A DNA stretch of 64,000 nucleotides from Clostridiales bacterium. GTDB taxonomy: Bacteria > Bacillota > Clostridia > Christensenellales > Borkfalkiaceae. The notes under the pieces are model-generated. The model saw only the letters and a list, made by a program, of their open reading frames with translations, made no database searches and had not been told where the DNA came from. The DNA lies in the NCBI GenBank assembly GCA_015069485.1, contig SVIM01000005.1, forward strand, positions 1 to 64,000, given 5' to 3'. The first letter of the stretch is position 1; the number at the start of each line of letters is the position of its first letter. The position numbers were made by a program, and so were the translations under genes. This document shows positions 15,241 to 23,700 of this stretch, piece by piece.

Positions 15241-16251
15241 CTATATATTATATAAATTTCCACTAAAAATCAAGTTATTTTTTGAGTAAATTTGCAAATT
15301 AGCAATTGCAGTATCACTAATATGGTTATTTGAGTTTATTATAGGCTTTATTTTATAAATAATATCTTCTCCACGCTCTCGCACAAAGCTTTGGTTATTT
15401 TTTAAACAACAAATTTTTCCGTTAAATATAAAGCGTTTGTTTTTAGAAATTGTTAATAACTCGTATTTATTAAAACAGCTTTCAATAATTTCTATACTTC
15501 TTTCATACATATCAGGGCAATTTAAAACTACGCACAATATATCCATATTGCCACGCTTTACCGAAGAAACTAAACATCTTCCAGCTTTTAAAGTGTAGCC
15601 GGTTTTTACGCCGTTTGCACCCTTGCATATAGAAAGCATTTTATTTTTATTTGTAAAATCCCTAAAATCGCCCTGATAATTTTTTGTAGAAACAATTTTG
15701 CTAAAAGTAGGGTTTTTCATAGCGTAAGCAGAAATTTTACATAAATCCCTTGCCGTTGTGTAATGATTATCGTCAGGTAATCCACTTGGGTTAGTAAAGT
15801 TTGTGTTATTTGCTCCAATTTGCTTTGCTTTTTCGTTCATAGCATTTACAAATTTATTTAAATCACCGCTATGAATTTTAGCAAGCATATTTGCGCTATC
15901 GTTTCCTGAACGAAGCATTAAGCCGTACAGCAAATCCCTTATACTTATTTCTTCGCCTTCTTTTAAATAAATACTCGAACCATCTACACCAACGCAATCC
16001 TTAGGCACTTTTACAACCTTATTTAGGTCGCAATCTTCGATTATTAATATTGCCGTTATAATTTTAGTAGTGCTTGCCATAGGTAAAATTTTGTCGGCGT
16101 TATTTTCACTTAAAACCTTGCCTGTTAAAAGCTCCATAGCAATTTCACTTTTTGCATACTCTACGGCACTTGCCGTTATTTTATTTTGTAACGAACAAAC
16201 GGAAGCTATTAATATAAAGCTCGCAACGGCGCAATATAAAATTTTACGCAT
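15241..16251 (-). CDS. D-alanyl-D-alanine carboxypeptidase (S11)
   Basis: Trims the terminal D-Ala of peptidoglycan stem peptides. An N-terminal signal peptide (residues 1-29, ending ITASA) is followed by the three penicillin-binding motifs: STTK near residue 58, SGN near 116, and KTG near 219. The product is exported. Its ATG overlaps the ytfJ stop by eight bases, so it is translated with the sporulation gene ytfJ; this suggests a DacB/DacF-like role in spore cortex, as inference. A second S11 carboxypeptidase lies at 20850. Confidence 0.9.
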   Translation of the reverse strand: MRKILYCAVASFILIASVCSLQNKITASAVEYAKSEIAMELLTGKVLSENNADKILPMASTTKIITAILIIEDCDLNKVVKVPKDCVGVDGSSIYLKEGEEISIRDLLYGLMLRSGNDSANMLAKIHSGDLNKFVNAMNEKAKQIGANNTNFTNPSGLPDDNHYTTARDLCKISAYAMKNPTFSKIVSTKNYQGDFRDFTNKNKMLSICKGANGVKTGYTLKAGRCLVSSVKRGNMDILCVVLNCPDMYERSIEIIESCFNKYELLTISKNKRFIFNGKICCLKNNQSFVRERGEDIIYKIKPIINSNNHISDTAIANLQIYSKNNLIFSGNLYNI

Positions 16252-16621
16252 TTTTACTTATAGAATTAACTAATTCCCCTGTTTTACCAATAAGCGTATC
16301 AATAGTGCCTTCTTCCATCTTTAAAAGCCTACAATTCTTTCCGTCATCAACTAAAAACCCCTTGGGTTTTACTGAAATAACCGTACCGTTACCACCTGCA
16401 AGCTTAAAACCGTCCGTTTCCTTAAAGGTTTTAATATCTCCGTATTCTCCGCCTCCACTCATATTTACAACCGTTACGGACGATAAAGGTATTATTTGCG
16501 CTCCGCTTACCGTAATAATCGAGTCGCCAATTACCGTATTTGCATCTGCAACCTTTTCAATGCTTAAATTAGGCACTTCAAAATCGTTTTCCTTTTGTTT
16601 ACGCTTAACTTTACTGTTCAT
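16244..16621 (-). CDS. ytfJ: Sporulation protein YtfJ (GerW family)
   Basis: Short protein of the GerW/YtfJ family, made in sporulation and in B. subtilis linked to germination. The family core is clear: GDSIITVSGAQIIPLSSVTV, GGGEYG and GGNGTVISVKPKGFLV. Length of 125 is typical. It begins directly after the ytfI stop codon, the same order as ytfI-ytfJ in B. subtilis. Confidence 0.9.
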   Translation of the reverse strand: MNSKVKRKQKENDFEVPNLSIEKVADANTVIGDSIITVSGAQIIPLSSVTVVNMSGGGEYGDIKTFKETDGFKLAGGNGTVISVKPKGFLVDDGKNCRLLKMEEGTIDTLIGKTGELVNSISKNA

Positions 16622-17128
16622 TTAATCTTCTCCTAATAATTTTATTGCAACTTGCAAAACGGTTAAAGCATTAACAATCGTAACCGCTTTTGCATAATAT
16701 CTAATACTGCTGTGAGCGTTATTAAAAAATATATAATTTTTAAGTTTAATGTTTGGTAGTTTTTTTAAATATCGGTAAAAGGCGTTAGTCGTAGCGTTTT
16801 GCGCTACGGCAAGGTATGCGTTATTTTCGTTAAGCATCCCGTAATCAGAAAGCTGTATAATTTTATCAATAAAAATTCTATTTGCCGAAATTTTCGCAAT
16901 TTTAAGCCTTTTAGAATAGTCCGCTTTTTTTCTTTTACCGTTTACGTCAATTTCGCTTGGATTAAACTTAACGGTATTAATATTTCTTACGTTAAAATAT
17001 CTAAATATGCAAATATTTAAGCTTGCGTAGCCTTCTTCCGTATTAACATATATATAATTGTATATATGTATAGGAAATAATAGCAAAGCAAAAATTATGG
17101 TAGGTATAAGTATTATTAACGACTCCAC
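16622..17128 (-). CDS. ytfI: DUF2953 membrane protein (YtfI-like)
   Basis: Unknown function, usually found just before ytfJ. One N-terminal membrane segment (LIILIPTIIFALLLFPIHIY) precedes a soluble domain ending near KAVTIVNALTVLQ. The start is uncertain. The frame is open from TTG 17179, but that codon lies inside the scpB terminator stem. GTG 17128 is the next candidate and keeps the membrane segment (168 residues). Neither has a good ribosome binding site. Confidence 0.7.
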   Translation of the reverse strand: MESLIILIPTIIFALLLFPIHIYNYIYVNTEEGYASLNICIFRYFNVRNINTVKFNPSEIDVNGKRKKADYSKRLKIAKISANRIFIDKIIQLSDYGMLNENNAYLAVAQNATTNAFYRYLKKLPNIKLKNYIFFNNAHSSIRYYAKAVTIVNALTVLQVAIKLLGED

Positions 17129-17163
17129 AAAAATTATTATTTGTAAAAAAGTTAAAAATATGT

Positions 17164-17196
17164 AAAAAGCCCAAGACAATATCGTTTGTCTTGGGC
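17164..17196 (-). terminator. Terminator after scpB
   Basis: Perfect 11-base stem (17169-17179 with 17186-17196) followed on the minus strand by five T. It overlaps the most upstream possible start of ytfI. Confidence 0.85.
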
Positions 17197-17206
17197 CATA
17201 ATTATT

Positions 17207-17935
17207 TTATTTAATTTTAATAATAACGTCGTCTTCGTCTAAAAAATCAGGAACTTCATATCCGTCTTCATATACGGGTTCTTTGGGTGGTTCTTCTTCC
17301 TTTTTAGGCTGTTCATTTTCTTCAGGTATGTTATCCGGGTCTTCGTCAGGATTATATTCTTCCCTGCTGTAAAGATAATTGCCGTCGTTATCATCAAGTA
17401 AAATAGTGTTATTAAGCTCTGCAATTTGCGACATAAGGTCGTTATAATCAGGCAATTCGTCTATAGAATTTAAACCAAAACGCTTTAAAAATACGTCAGT
17501 CGTAGCGTATAAAATAGGCTTACCTATCGTATCCTTTCTTCCGCAAGGAACAATCATTTCAAGCTCTAATAAAACGTGAATAGCGTAATCGCAGCTAACT
17601 TGTCTTATTTCCTCAAGCTCGCCTTTAGTTACGGGCTGCTTGTACGCAACTAACGCAGCGCATTCAAGAATAGTTTTACTTAATTCCTTTTCCTTAATAG
17701 GCGTTAATACGTCAGAAATTTCTTTTTTGTATTTAGGGTTAGTTGCAAACTGCAATTTATTGTTAAACGATAAAAGCTTAATGCCCGAATCTTCGTTAAA
17801 GCGTTCCTTAAGCTCGTTAACGGAGGCGTTTAATTCCTTGGTTGAGCATTGCAATTTTTCTACTATGTACTTTACGGGAACCGCATCCCCAGAAGCAAAT
17901 AATATAGCCTCAATTATATTCGTCAAATTGTTCAT
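17207..17935 (-). CDS. scpB: Segregation and condensation protein B
   Basis: Winged-helix kleisin partner that binds ScpA in the Smc condensin complex. The family core LECAALVAYKQPVTKGELEEIR (about residues 85-106) is present, followed by GRKDTIGKPILYATTDVFLKRFGL. A strongly acidic, Pro-rich tail of about 60 residues extends past the usual end of ScpB and is probably disordered. It overlaps scpA by 26 bases. Confidence 0.95.
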   Translation of the reverse strand: MNNLTNIIEAILFASGDAVPVKYIVEKLQCSTKELNASVNELKERFNEDSGIKLLSFNNKLQFATNPKYKKEISDVLTPIKEKELSKTILECAALVAYKQPVTKGELEEIRQVSCDYAIHVLLELEMIVPCGRKDTIGKPILYATTDVFLKRFGLNSIDELPDYNDLMSQIAELNNTILLDDNDGNYLYSREEYNPDEDPDNIPEENEQPKKEEEPPKEPVYEDGYEVPDFLDEDDVIIKIK

Positions 17936-18728
17936 TTCCTACGTCCTTCATATCCCACTCGGGGTTAAGTTTTATTATAATTTCTTCAAAAGAAGAAAGT
18001 TGCTCAACAGTTAAAAATTGACGTTTAAGCATTTCGAGCATTGCTTGAAAGGTAGTAATAATTTCGTTTCTTGAAAAGGTTGTAAAAAGGTCAACGAACT
18101 CAACCTCTTGCTTTTCAATTAACTTATCTTTAATAAAGGTAACCTTTTCTTCAACGGTGTGTACGTCTTTGGGAATTTCTTTTATATTTTCCTTTTCCCG
18201 TTGCAGGCTTTCGTTTTTAAGCATCAAGCTCGCAAAGGCTTTTAAAAGGTTGTCTAAATTAAAGTCCGTATATACTATTTTAACGGCGCTAACGTCTTTG
18301 TCGGGCTCTCTGTAATAAAACCCAAACTGCTCCATTTCTTTTAGTCGGGGAGTTTTTTCTTTAATAAGCTCAAATTCACGTTGTTTAAGCTGTTCAATTA
18401 ATGCTTGCTCCTCTTCGTAAGCACCGCCGTACTCTTCATCCATCATTTCAACAACGGGAAGCATACTCTTTGACTTAATATAAATAATTTGTGCAGCAAG
18501 GGCTAAGTATTCACTTTCTTTATCTACGTCACGGCTTGGTTGCGTTTTCATATAATCAATATAGTCCAAAAACTGTTCCGTGACCTTAGATACAAAAACG
18601 TCCTCAATTCTTATTTGCGCGCTATTAATTAAATACAGCAATAAGTCTAACGGCCCTTCAAAGTCGTCTAAAACCGTATTGTAATCTACGTTCGATTCAA
18701 AGCTACTACTAATTTTGTACTCTGTCAT
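17910..18728 (-). CDS. scpA: Segregation and condensation protein A (kleisin)
   Basis: Kleisin bridging the two Smc heads in chromosome condensation. Signature FEGPLDLLLYLINSAQIRIEDV lies near the N-terminus and LEMLKRQFLTVEQ near the C-terminus. The ATG at 18728 overlaps the upstream stop as ATGA and suits the family N-terminus. A longer reading from 18764 would run into the protease gene. 272 residues from this start. Confidence 0.95.
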   Translation of the reverse strand: MTEYKISSSFESNVDYNTVLDDFEGPLDLLLYLINSAQIRIEDVFVSKVTEQFLDYIDYMKTQPSRDVDKESEYLALAAQIIYIKSKSMLPVVEMMDEEYGGAYEEEQALIEQLKQREFELIKEKTPRLKEMEQFGFYYREPDKDVSAVKIVYTDFNLDNLLKAFASLMLKNESLQREKENIKEIPKDVHTVEEKVTFIKDKLIEKQEVEFVDLFTTFSRNEIITTFQAMLEMLKRQFLTVEQLSSFEEIIIKLNPEWDMKDVGNEQFDEYN

Positions 18729-19426
18729 AATATTATTAATTCCCATAATGACCAAATAGGCCAACCTAAAATATAAGTTGCAAATTTCATTACGTAGTTT
18801 AAGATATTAAAATACTGTGCCCAGTCTACGTAGTTTGATAAAATATTGCAAGCAAAGCTTTCAACCACTAAAATAATTAAAAACATTTGCCCATATTCTT
18901 TTAAAAATTTATGAACGGGGTTAATCGGTCTAGTAAAAGATTCTATAACCCTAAATCCGTCTAACGGATAAAAAGGAAGCAGGTTAAAAACTATAATACA
19001 TAAGCTATAAGTATAAATTAAGTAAAAAACGTAACCTAAAAAATCAAGCGCGTAAGCAAAATAAGGTATGCTTTGTACTAACGGCATTAAAATATTACCG
19101 CATAGCAAATATAAAGGGTACGCAACAAATGCAATTATATAGTTTATTGAAACGCCTGCAATTGCAGTAGTAAATAGTCCTACTCTATAATTTCTAAAAT
19201 TATAAGGGTCTATGGGTACGGGCTTTGCCCAGCCAAAACCAACCAAAGCGCAAGTAATAAATCCGTAAATATCAAAATGCTTTACGGGGTTAAGCGTTAA
19301 TCTTCCTTGCATTTTTGCCGTTGGGTCGCCATTTTTATAAGCTACGAAAGCGTGCGCAAATTCATGCGGACATAAAACGCAAATTACCGCTATTATAGAG
19401 GCTAATAAAGATATAATATCTAACAT
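18725..19426 (-). CDS. Site-2 protease family membrane metalloprotease (M50)
   Basis: Zinc protease embedded in the membrane. HEFAH (residues 22-26) is the zinc site and PLDGFRV near 155 gives the third ligand (the NPxDG-type motif, here FYPLDG). Several hydrophobic segments surround them. Proteins of this short class, without PDZ domain, commonly sit next to scpAB in Firmicutes, but the substrate is not known. It starts immediately after the lysA stop codon and overlaps scpA by four bases, so lysA, protease and scpAB form one operon. Confidence 0.9.
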   Translation of the reverse strand: MLDIISLLASIIAVICVLCPHEFAHAFVAYKNGDPTAKMQGRLTLNPVKHFDIYGFITCALVGFGWAKPVPIDPYNFRNYRVGLFTTAIAGVSINYIIAFVAYPLYLLCGNILMPLVQSIPYFAYALDFLGYVFYLIYTYSLCIIVFNLLPFYPLDGFRVIESFTRPINPVHKFLKEYGQMFLIILVVESFACNILSNYVDWAQYFNILNYVMKFATYILGWPIWSLWELIIL

Positions 19427-20752
19427 TTACTTTAAATACTCCGGTATGATATCGTTTCTTGCAATATCTTCATAAGTTTGGGGCTTTATAATATATTCTG
19501 CTTTACCGTTATTTACCAAAACTGCAGGGGGAATTTTATTTCTATTATAGTTGCTCGCCATAGAATAATTGTACGCACCGGTAGAGAGTACCGCTAAAAT
19601 ATCACCGCTTTCAACCTTGGGAAGTGCAACGTCAACTGCAATAATATCACCGCTTTCACAGCATTTTCCGGCAATGGAAACCTTTTCCGTACAAGCAAGA
19701 TTAGCCTTATTCGCTAAAATAACGGTGTATTTAGATTGGTAAAGCGCGTATCTGGGATTTTCGAACATACCGCCGTCTATCGCCACATACTTTTTTACAC
19801 CGGGAATATCTTTAATTGCCCCTATGGTGTAAAGGGTTACGCCCGCTTCTCCAACGATAGAGCGTCCGGGTTCGATAATCAAATAAGGCTCTTTGTAATT
19901 ATATTCCTTGCATTTAGATTTAACGGTATTAATTAAAACCGTTAAATATTCAGAATAATCTTGCATTTTAAGCTTAGGGTCTTCGTCTGTGTACCAAATA
20001 CCAAAGCCGCCGCCCATATTTAAAACCTCGGCGCAAAAACCGCATTTATTTTTGATTTCAAGTAAAAAATCAAAAACCTTTTCTGCGGCGAGAGCAAACG
20101 ATTCTTTTTCAAAAATTTGCGAACCTATGTGGCAATGGTAACCTTTAAGACAAAGATTTTTTTTGCCTAAAACGTATTTAGTAATATCTTCCGCTGTGCC
20201 GTTTGCTAAAGAAAAACCAAATTTACTATCCGTTCTTGCCGTTTGAACGAAAGCGTGAGTATGCGCTTCAACACCGGGATTAGTTCTTATTAAAACGTTT
20301 TGCACAACACCTTTAGCATTTGCAATTTTGTCTAAAAGGTCGGCTTCTCTATAAGAGTCAACGACAATAGTACCTACTCCGCTATCCACCGCTTCAACCA
20401 ACTCGTATTCAAGCTTATTGTTGCCGTGCATATATATTTTTTCGGCGGGAAAGCCTGCGCTTAATGCTGTGTAAAGCTCACCGCCTGAAACAACGTCAAT
20501 ACCGATATTTTCTTGCTTTGCAATCTTATAAATTGCCTTGCACGAAAAGGCCTTTGACGCATATAATACTAAACCGTTAGAGTTATAGTTATTAACCAAG
20601 GTATCACGGTAAACACTCATCATTTGACGAATATACTTTTCGTCAAAAACATATAACGGAGTGCCGAATTGTTTGGCTAACTCCGTTGCGTCTATACCGC
20701 CTATTTGTAATTTACCATTTGCGTTAACATTTAAACTATCTCTTTCGTTCAT
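19427..20752 (-). CDS. lysA: Diaminopimelate decarboxylase
   Basis: Last step of lysine synthesis; PLP enzyme of fold type III. The PLP lysine is in YASKAFSCKA near residue 66. HCHIGSQ, MGGGFGIWY, EPGRSIV and CCESGD complete the active site. Length 441 is typical. A consensus promoter stands just upstream and GGAGC precedes the ATG. There is no lysine riboswitch-sized leader. Confidence 0.96.
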   Translation of the reverse strand: MNERDSLNVNANGKLQIGGIDATELAKQFGTPLYVFDEKYIRQMMSVYRDTLVNNYNSNGLVLYASKAFSCKAIYKIAKQENIGIDVVSGGELYTALSAGFPAEKIYMHGNNKLEYELVEAVDSGVGTIVVDSYREADLLDKIANAKGVVQNVLIRTNPGVEAHTHAFVQTARTDSKFGFSLANGTAEDITKYVLGKKNLCLKGYHCHIGSQIFEKESFALAAEKVFDFLLEIKNKCGFCAEVLNMGGGFGIWYTDEDPKLKMQDYSEYLTVLINTVKSKCKEYNYKEPYLIIEPGRSIVGEAGVTLYTIGAIKDIPGVKKYVAIDGGMFENPRYALYQSKYTVILANKANLACTEKVSIAGKCCESGDIIAVDVALPKVESGDILAVLSTGAYNYSMASNYNRNKIPPAVLVNNGKAEYIIKPQTYEDIARNDIIPEYLK

Positions 20753-20778
20753 AAAAGCTCCATATTAAAATATAATAT

Positions 20779-20807
20779 ATTTTAACAAAATAAAGCTTAA
20801 TAGTCAA
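20779..20807 (-). promoter_or_regulatory. lysA operon promoter
   Basis: Minus-strand TTGACT (20802-20807) and TAAAAT (20779-20784) with a 17-base spacer. The start lies about 20 bases before the lysA ATG. Confidence 0.7.
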
Positions 20808-20849
20808 ATGGAATTATAAAAATATTTAAAAGGCGTAAAAAATTATTAT

Positions 20850-22010
20850 TTATAAGCACCAATTTTGCGCTACCTTTTTTAAATTATCTGCAAACGTGGC
20901 TTTATCAACGTTTTCACAGGCAACGACGTTTACAGTTTCGTATAAAACGTTATCTTTATAAACCTCAATTCGGCCTACTACCTGTCCTTTTAATATAGGC
21001 GCTTTTACCTTATCGTCAATAACGTTAAAGCTTAAGTTTATTTTCTCGTTTATAGCCGAAAAAATCGAGCAATTTTTTTCGGGCGCAACGCAATAACTTT
21101 CTTTTCTTCCCATTACGGCGCAAAAATTATCGTTTAGGGGTAAGTTTTTGTCTAATACGATTTTATTTTTATAGTTTGCAAACCCATAATTAAATAAATT
21201 GACCGTGGATTTAAAGCGGTTGTCGCTATTATCAGCGCCTAAAATAACCGAAATTAACCGCATATCTCCCTTTTTTGCCGTTGCAGTTAAGCAAAAGCCG
21301 GCCTCGTTAGTAAATCCCGTTTTACCGCCGTCGCAATTTGAATATTTTCTTATAAGCTTATTCGTATTAGTTATTGTTGTAATTCTATCGTCGGGGTGAG
21401 AAAAATCTTCAAGCCATATTTTGCTAAATTTAAAATATTCATCATTTTTAATTAAATATCTAAACATTTTAGCAACGTCGGCAGCGCAGGAATATTGCGT
21501 TTCCTTAGGTAATCCCGTACAGTTTGAAAATAAAGTATCGTTACAACCCAATTCTTCGGCTTTTGTATTCATTTTAGCGACGAAGCTTGCCTCGCTTCCG
21601 CAAATTGCTTCTGCCATAGCAACGCAACTATCGTTAGCGGAACATACTATAATACTTTTAATAAGATCTTTAACGGGATACGACAAATTTTGCTGTAAAT
21701 AAACCTGCGATCCTCCCATCCCGGAAGCGTTGGAGCTTACTTCAATTTTGTCTTCAAAGCTTAAATTTCCGTTAGAAATTGCGTCGAAGCATAACGAAAG
21801 AGTCATAACCTTACAAATACTTGCTATAGGCATACGCTTATTTTCGTTTAATTTATATACGCACTCTCCCGAATCATAATCAATTAAATAGGCCGATTTG
21901 CAACCGTTAACAAGCTCGTTTTCTTCTGCTTTAACAAAATTGTTTTTAAATAAAACAAAAAACGAGCAAATCGTTGTAAATATACAAAATACCTTAAAAA
22001 TCCTTTTCAT
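20850..22010 (-). CDS. dacF: D-alanyl-D-alanine carboxypeptidase (DacF-like)
   Basis: Exported penicillin-binding carboxypeptidase. A basic, hydrophobic signal segment (residues 1-28) is followed by SICK near residue 64, SAND near 124 and KTGFT near 227. The extra C-terminal domain (about 290-386) matches the PBP5-like beta-sandwich. In B. subtilis dacF precedes spoIIA; here it lies between a spoIIM candidate and lysA, so a forespore role is plausible but unproved. Confidence 0.9.
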   Translation of the reverse strand: MKRIFKVFCIFTTICSFFVLFKNNFVKAEENELVNGCKSAYLIDYDSGECVYKLNENKRMPIASICKVMTLSLCFDAISNGNLSFEDKIEVSSNASGMGGSQVYLQQNLSYPVKDLIKSIIVCSANDSCVAMAEAICGSEASFVAKMNTKAEELGCNDTLFSNCTGLPKETQYSCAADVAKMFRYLIKNDEYFKFSKIWLEDFSHPDDRITTITNTNKLIRKYSNCDGGKTGFTNEAGFCLTATAKKGDMRLISVILGADNSDNRFKSTVNLFNYGFANYKNKIVLDKNLPLNDNFCAVMGRKESYCVAPEKNCSIFSAINEKINLSFNVIDDKVKAPILKGQVVGRIEVYKDNVLYETVNVVACENVDKATFADNLKKVAQNWCL

Positions 22011-22038
22011 AAAAATAGTATTATTCTTTTAAAAAATT

Positions 22039-22581
22039 TTATACGATTGCAACTATAAAACGGAAAATTAAGTTATGTAAAATAAATAATACCAAACAAT
22101 TTAATACACAAAAAATCAACGGTAAAAAAATAACCTTAAAATCATTAAAATAAAAACAAAGCTCAACGGATAAAAAATTTAATACTAATGCAAATATTGA
22201 AGTCGGCAAAAATACGAAAACTATTACTATTACTCCACTTAAAGCGTTTACGCAAACAAGCGAAATTAAGTAAATGCCAATAAAAAAGCTTTTTAATAAA
22301 ATTAATAATAAGGTTAAATATTTTAATTTACTAAAATAAGAAATCAATACAAAAGCATATAAAAAAACTAATTCACTAAAAAATAGCGAAAAGGCAAGCG
22401 CACCGCTTTTAAAATTAAATACCTTAAATATGTAATCAGAGGCAAAATTTTTAAAATAAATATTATAAATTATACTTTTATATAGTACTATGCTACATAT
22501 AATTCCTAAAATAAAGCAGATTATTGCACAAATAATAAATTTTTTATCTAACTTTGCGTTAAAAAAATAAAAAGTTTTCAT
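22039..22581 (-). CDS. spoIIM: Probable stage II sporulation protein M
   Basis: Very hydrophobic 180-residue protein with about five membrane segments. SpoIIM is part of the DMP engulfment machinery with SpoIID and SpoIIP. Support comes from the topology, the segment LLKSFFIGIYL, the FLPTS turn and the position beside spoIVB and dacF. Sequence match is loose, so another polytopic family is possible. The ATG lies inside the terminator hairpin behind spoIVB. Confidence 0.55.
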   Translation of the reverse strand: MKTFYFFNAKLDKKFIICAIICFILGIICSIVLYKSIIYNIYFKNFASDYIFKVFNFKSGALAFSLFFSELVFLYAFVLISYFSKLKYLTLLLILLKSFFIGIYLISLVCVNALSGVIVIVFVFLPTSIFALVLNFLSVELCFYFNDFKVIFLPLIFCVLNCLVLFILHNLIFRFIVAIV

Positions 22582-22602
22582 ATACGATTATATGAAAACT
22601 TT
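22561..22602 (-). terminator. Terminator behind spoIVB, overlapping the spoIIM start
   Basis: Perfect 14-base stem (22571-22584 with 22589-22602). T-runs stand on both sides, so it can act in both directions. The spoIIM ATG (22581-22579) is in the stem. Confidence 0.8.
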
Positions 22603-22624
22603 TTTTGTATTATGAAATTATTTA

Positions 22625-23638
22625 TTAATTTAAAATTTCTAACATTTTATCAATACAAATGCCGTATCCCCTTGTTGGGTCGTTTACAAAAACGTGAGTA
22701 ATTGCTCCGATTAATTTTCCGTTTTGTATTATGGGGCTTCCACTCATCCCTTGCACGATACCGCCGGTTTGCTCTATTAAATTGTTATCGTCAATTTTTA
22801 TTACAAAATTTCTATTATCTTTATTATCTTTATCAACCTTTGCTATTGATATATCATATAATTTACTCTCTTTTCCGTTTACCGTGGTGTATATTTGCGC
22901 TTTTCCCATTTGAACCTCGTCAATACCGGCAGTTTTTATTGCTTTTAAATTTGTAAGTGGCACGTGAGGTTTAATTTTTCCATAAACACCGCACGGGCTG
23001 TTTGTATTAACGGATCCAATTTCATTATTATTTTCAAAAATTCCTCTAAGCTCACCAGGCGTACCTTTTAACCCCTTTCTAACCTCGTAAACAAAACAGC
23101 CGTATATTTTTCCACCGTTAATTTCTTGTAATTTATTGTTTTCATCTAAAACTGGGTGTCCTAATGATGCAAAATAATTATTGCTTTTATCAATAAAGGT
23201 TACAGTTCCAATTCCGTTTATACTGTCTTTAATTAAAAGGCCTAACTTCTTTTTATTGCAGGTTACGTCGTTAACTGCGTTAGTTTCAACGGTAAAGGTT
23301 TCGCTTTTTCTGCAAATTTCTATATTTATACTTTTAAAATCTTCTTCAACTGCATAATTTACGTCATTCGTGCTTTTAATTTCTATTCCGTTTATTTTTT
23401 TAATGATATCGCCTGATTTTATTCCGCAATCTCTTGCAGGCGACGCCATACCGTTTTCCGTCATAATGTCGCAAACCCCAACCACCTCTACTTTTGTGGT
23501 ATTAATTATAAATCCTGCAGGAAAGCCTCCTAAATATACATCTCTTCCCTCAGCTTTGGCTACTATGGGCGAAAAATTTAAAATTAATATAAATAATAAG
23601 CACAAAAGCGCTTTAAATAAATTATTTCTTTTTTGCAT
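22625..23638 (-). CDS. spoIVB: SpoIVB peptidase
   Basis: Serine peptidase secreted from the forespore that starts the sigma-K checkpoint by cleaving SpoIVFA. It has an N-terminal membrane or signal segment, a PDZ domain (residues about 70-115, ARDCGIKSGDIIKKINGIEI), His in SLGHPV and the catalytic serine in GMSGSP. ATG 23638 was chosen. The frame is open to TTG 23674, but that codon abuts the recN terminator. It directly follows recN, the usual order. Confidence 0.93.
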   Translation of the reverse strand: MQKRNNLFKALLCLLFILILNFSPIVAKAEGRDVYLGGFPAGFIINTTKVEVVGVCDIMTENGMASPARDCGIKSGDIIKKINGIEIKSTNDVNYAVEEDFKSINIEICRKSETFTVETNAVNDVTCNKKKLGLLIKDSINGIGTVTFIDKSNNYFASLGHPVLDENNKLQEINGGKIYGCFVYEVRKGLKGTPGELRGIFENNNEIGSVNTNSPCGVYGKIKPHVPLTNLKAIKTAGIDEVQMGKAQIYTTVNGKESKLYDISIAKVDKDNKDNRNFVIKIDDNNLIEQTGGIVQGMSGSPIIQNGKLIGAITHVFVNDPTRGYGICIDKMLEILN

Positions 23639-23672
23639 AACAGTATTGTGAGCATTAAAAAATTTTATATAC

Positions 23673-23697
23673 AAAAAAAGGCGGCAAGTTGCCGCCT
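23673..23697 (-). terminator. Terminator behind recN
   Basis: Stem AGGCGGC (23679-23685) and GCCGCCT (23691-23697), followed on the minus strand by seven T. Confidence 0.85.
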
Positions 23698-23700
23698 AAT

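Noticed and set aside
23639..23674. Upstream TTG start of spoIVB
   Set aside because: It falls at the T-run of the recN terminator; ATG 23638 gives the expected membrane anchor.
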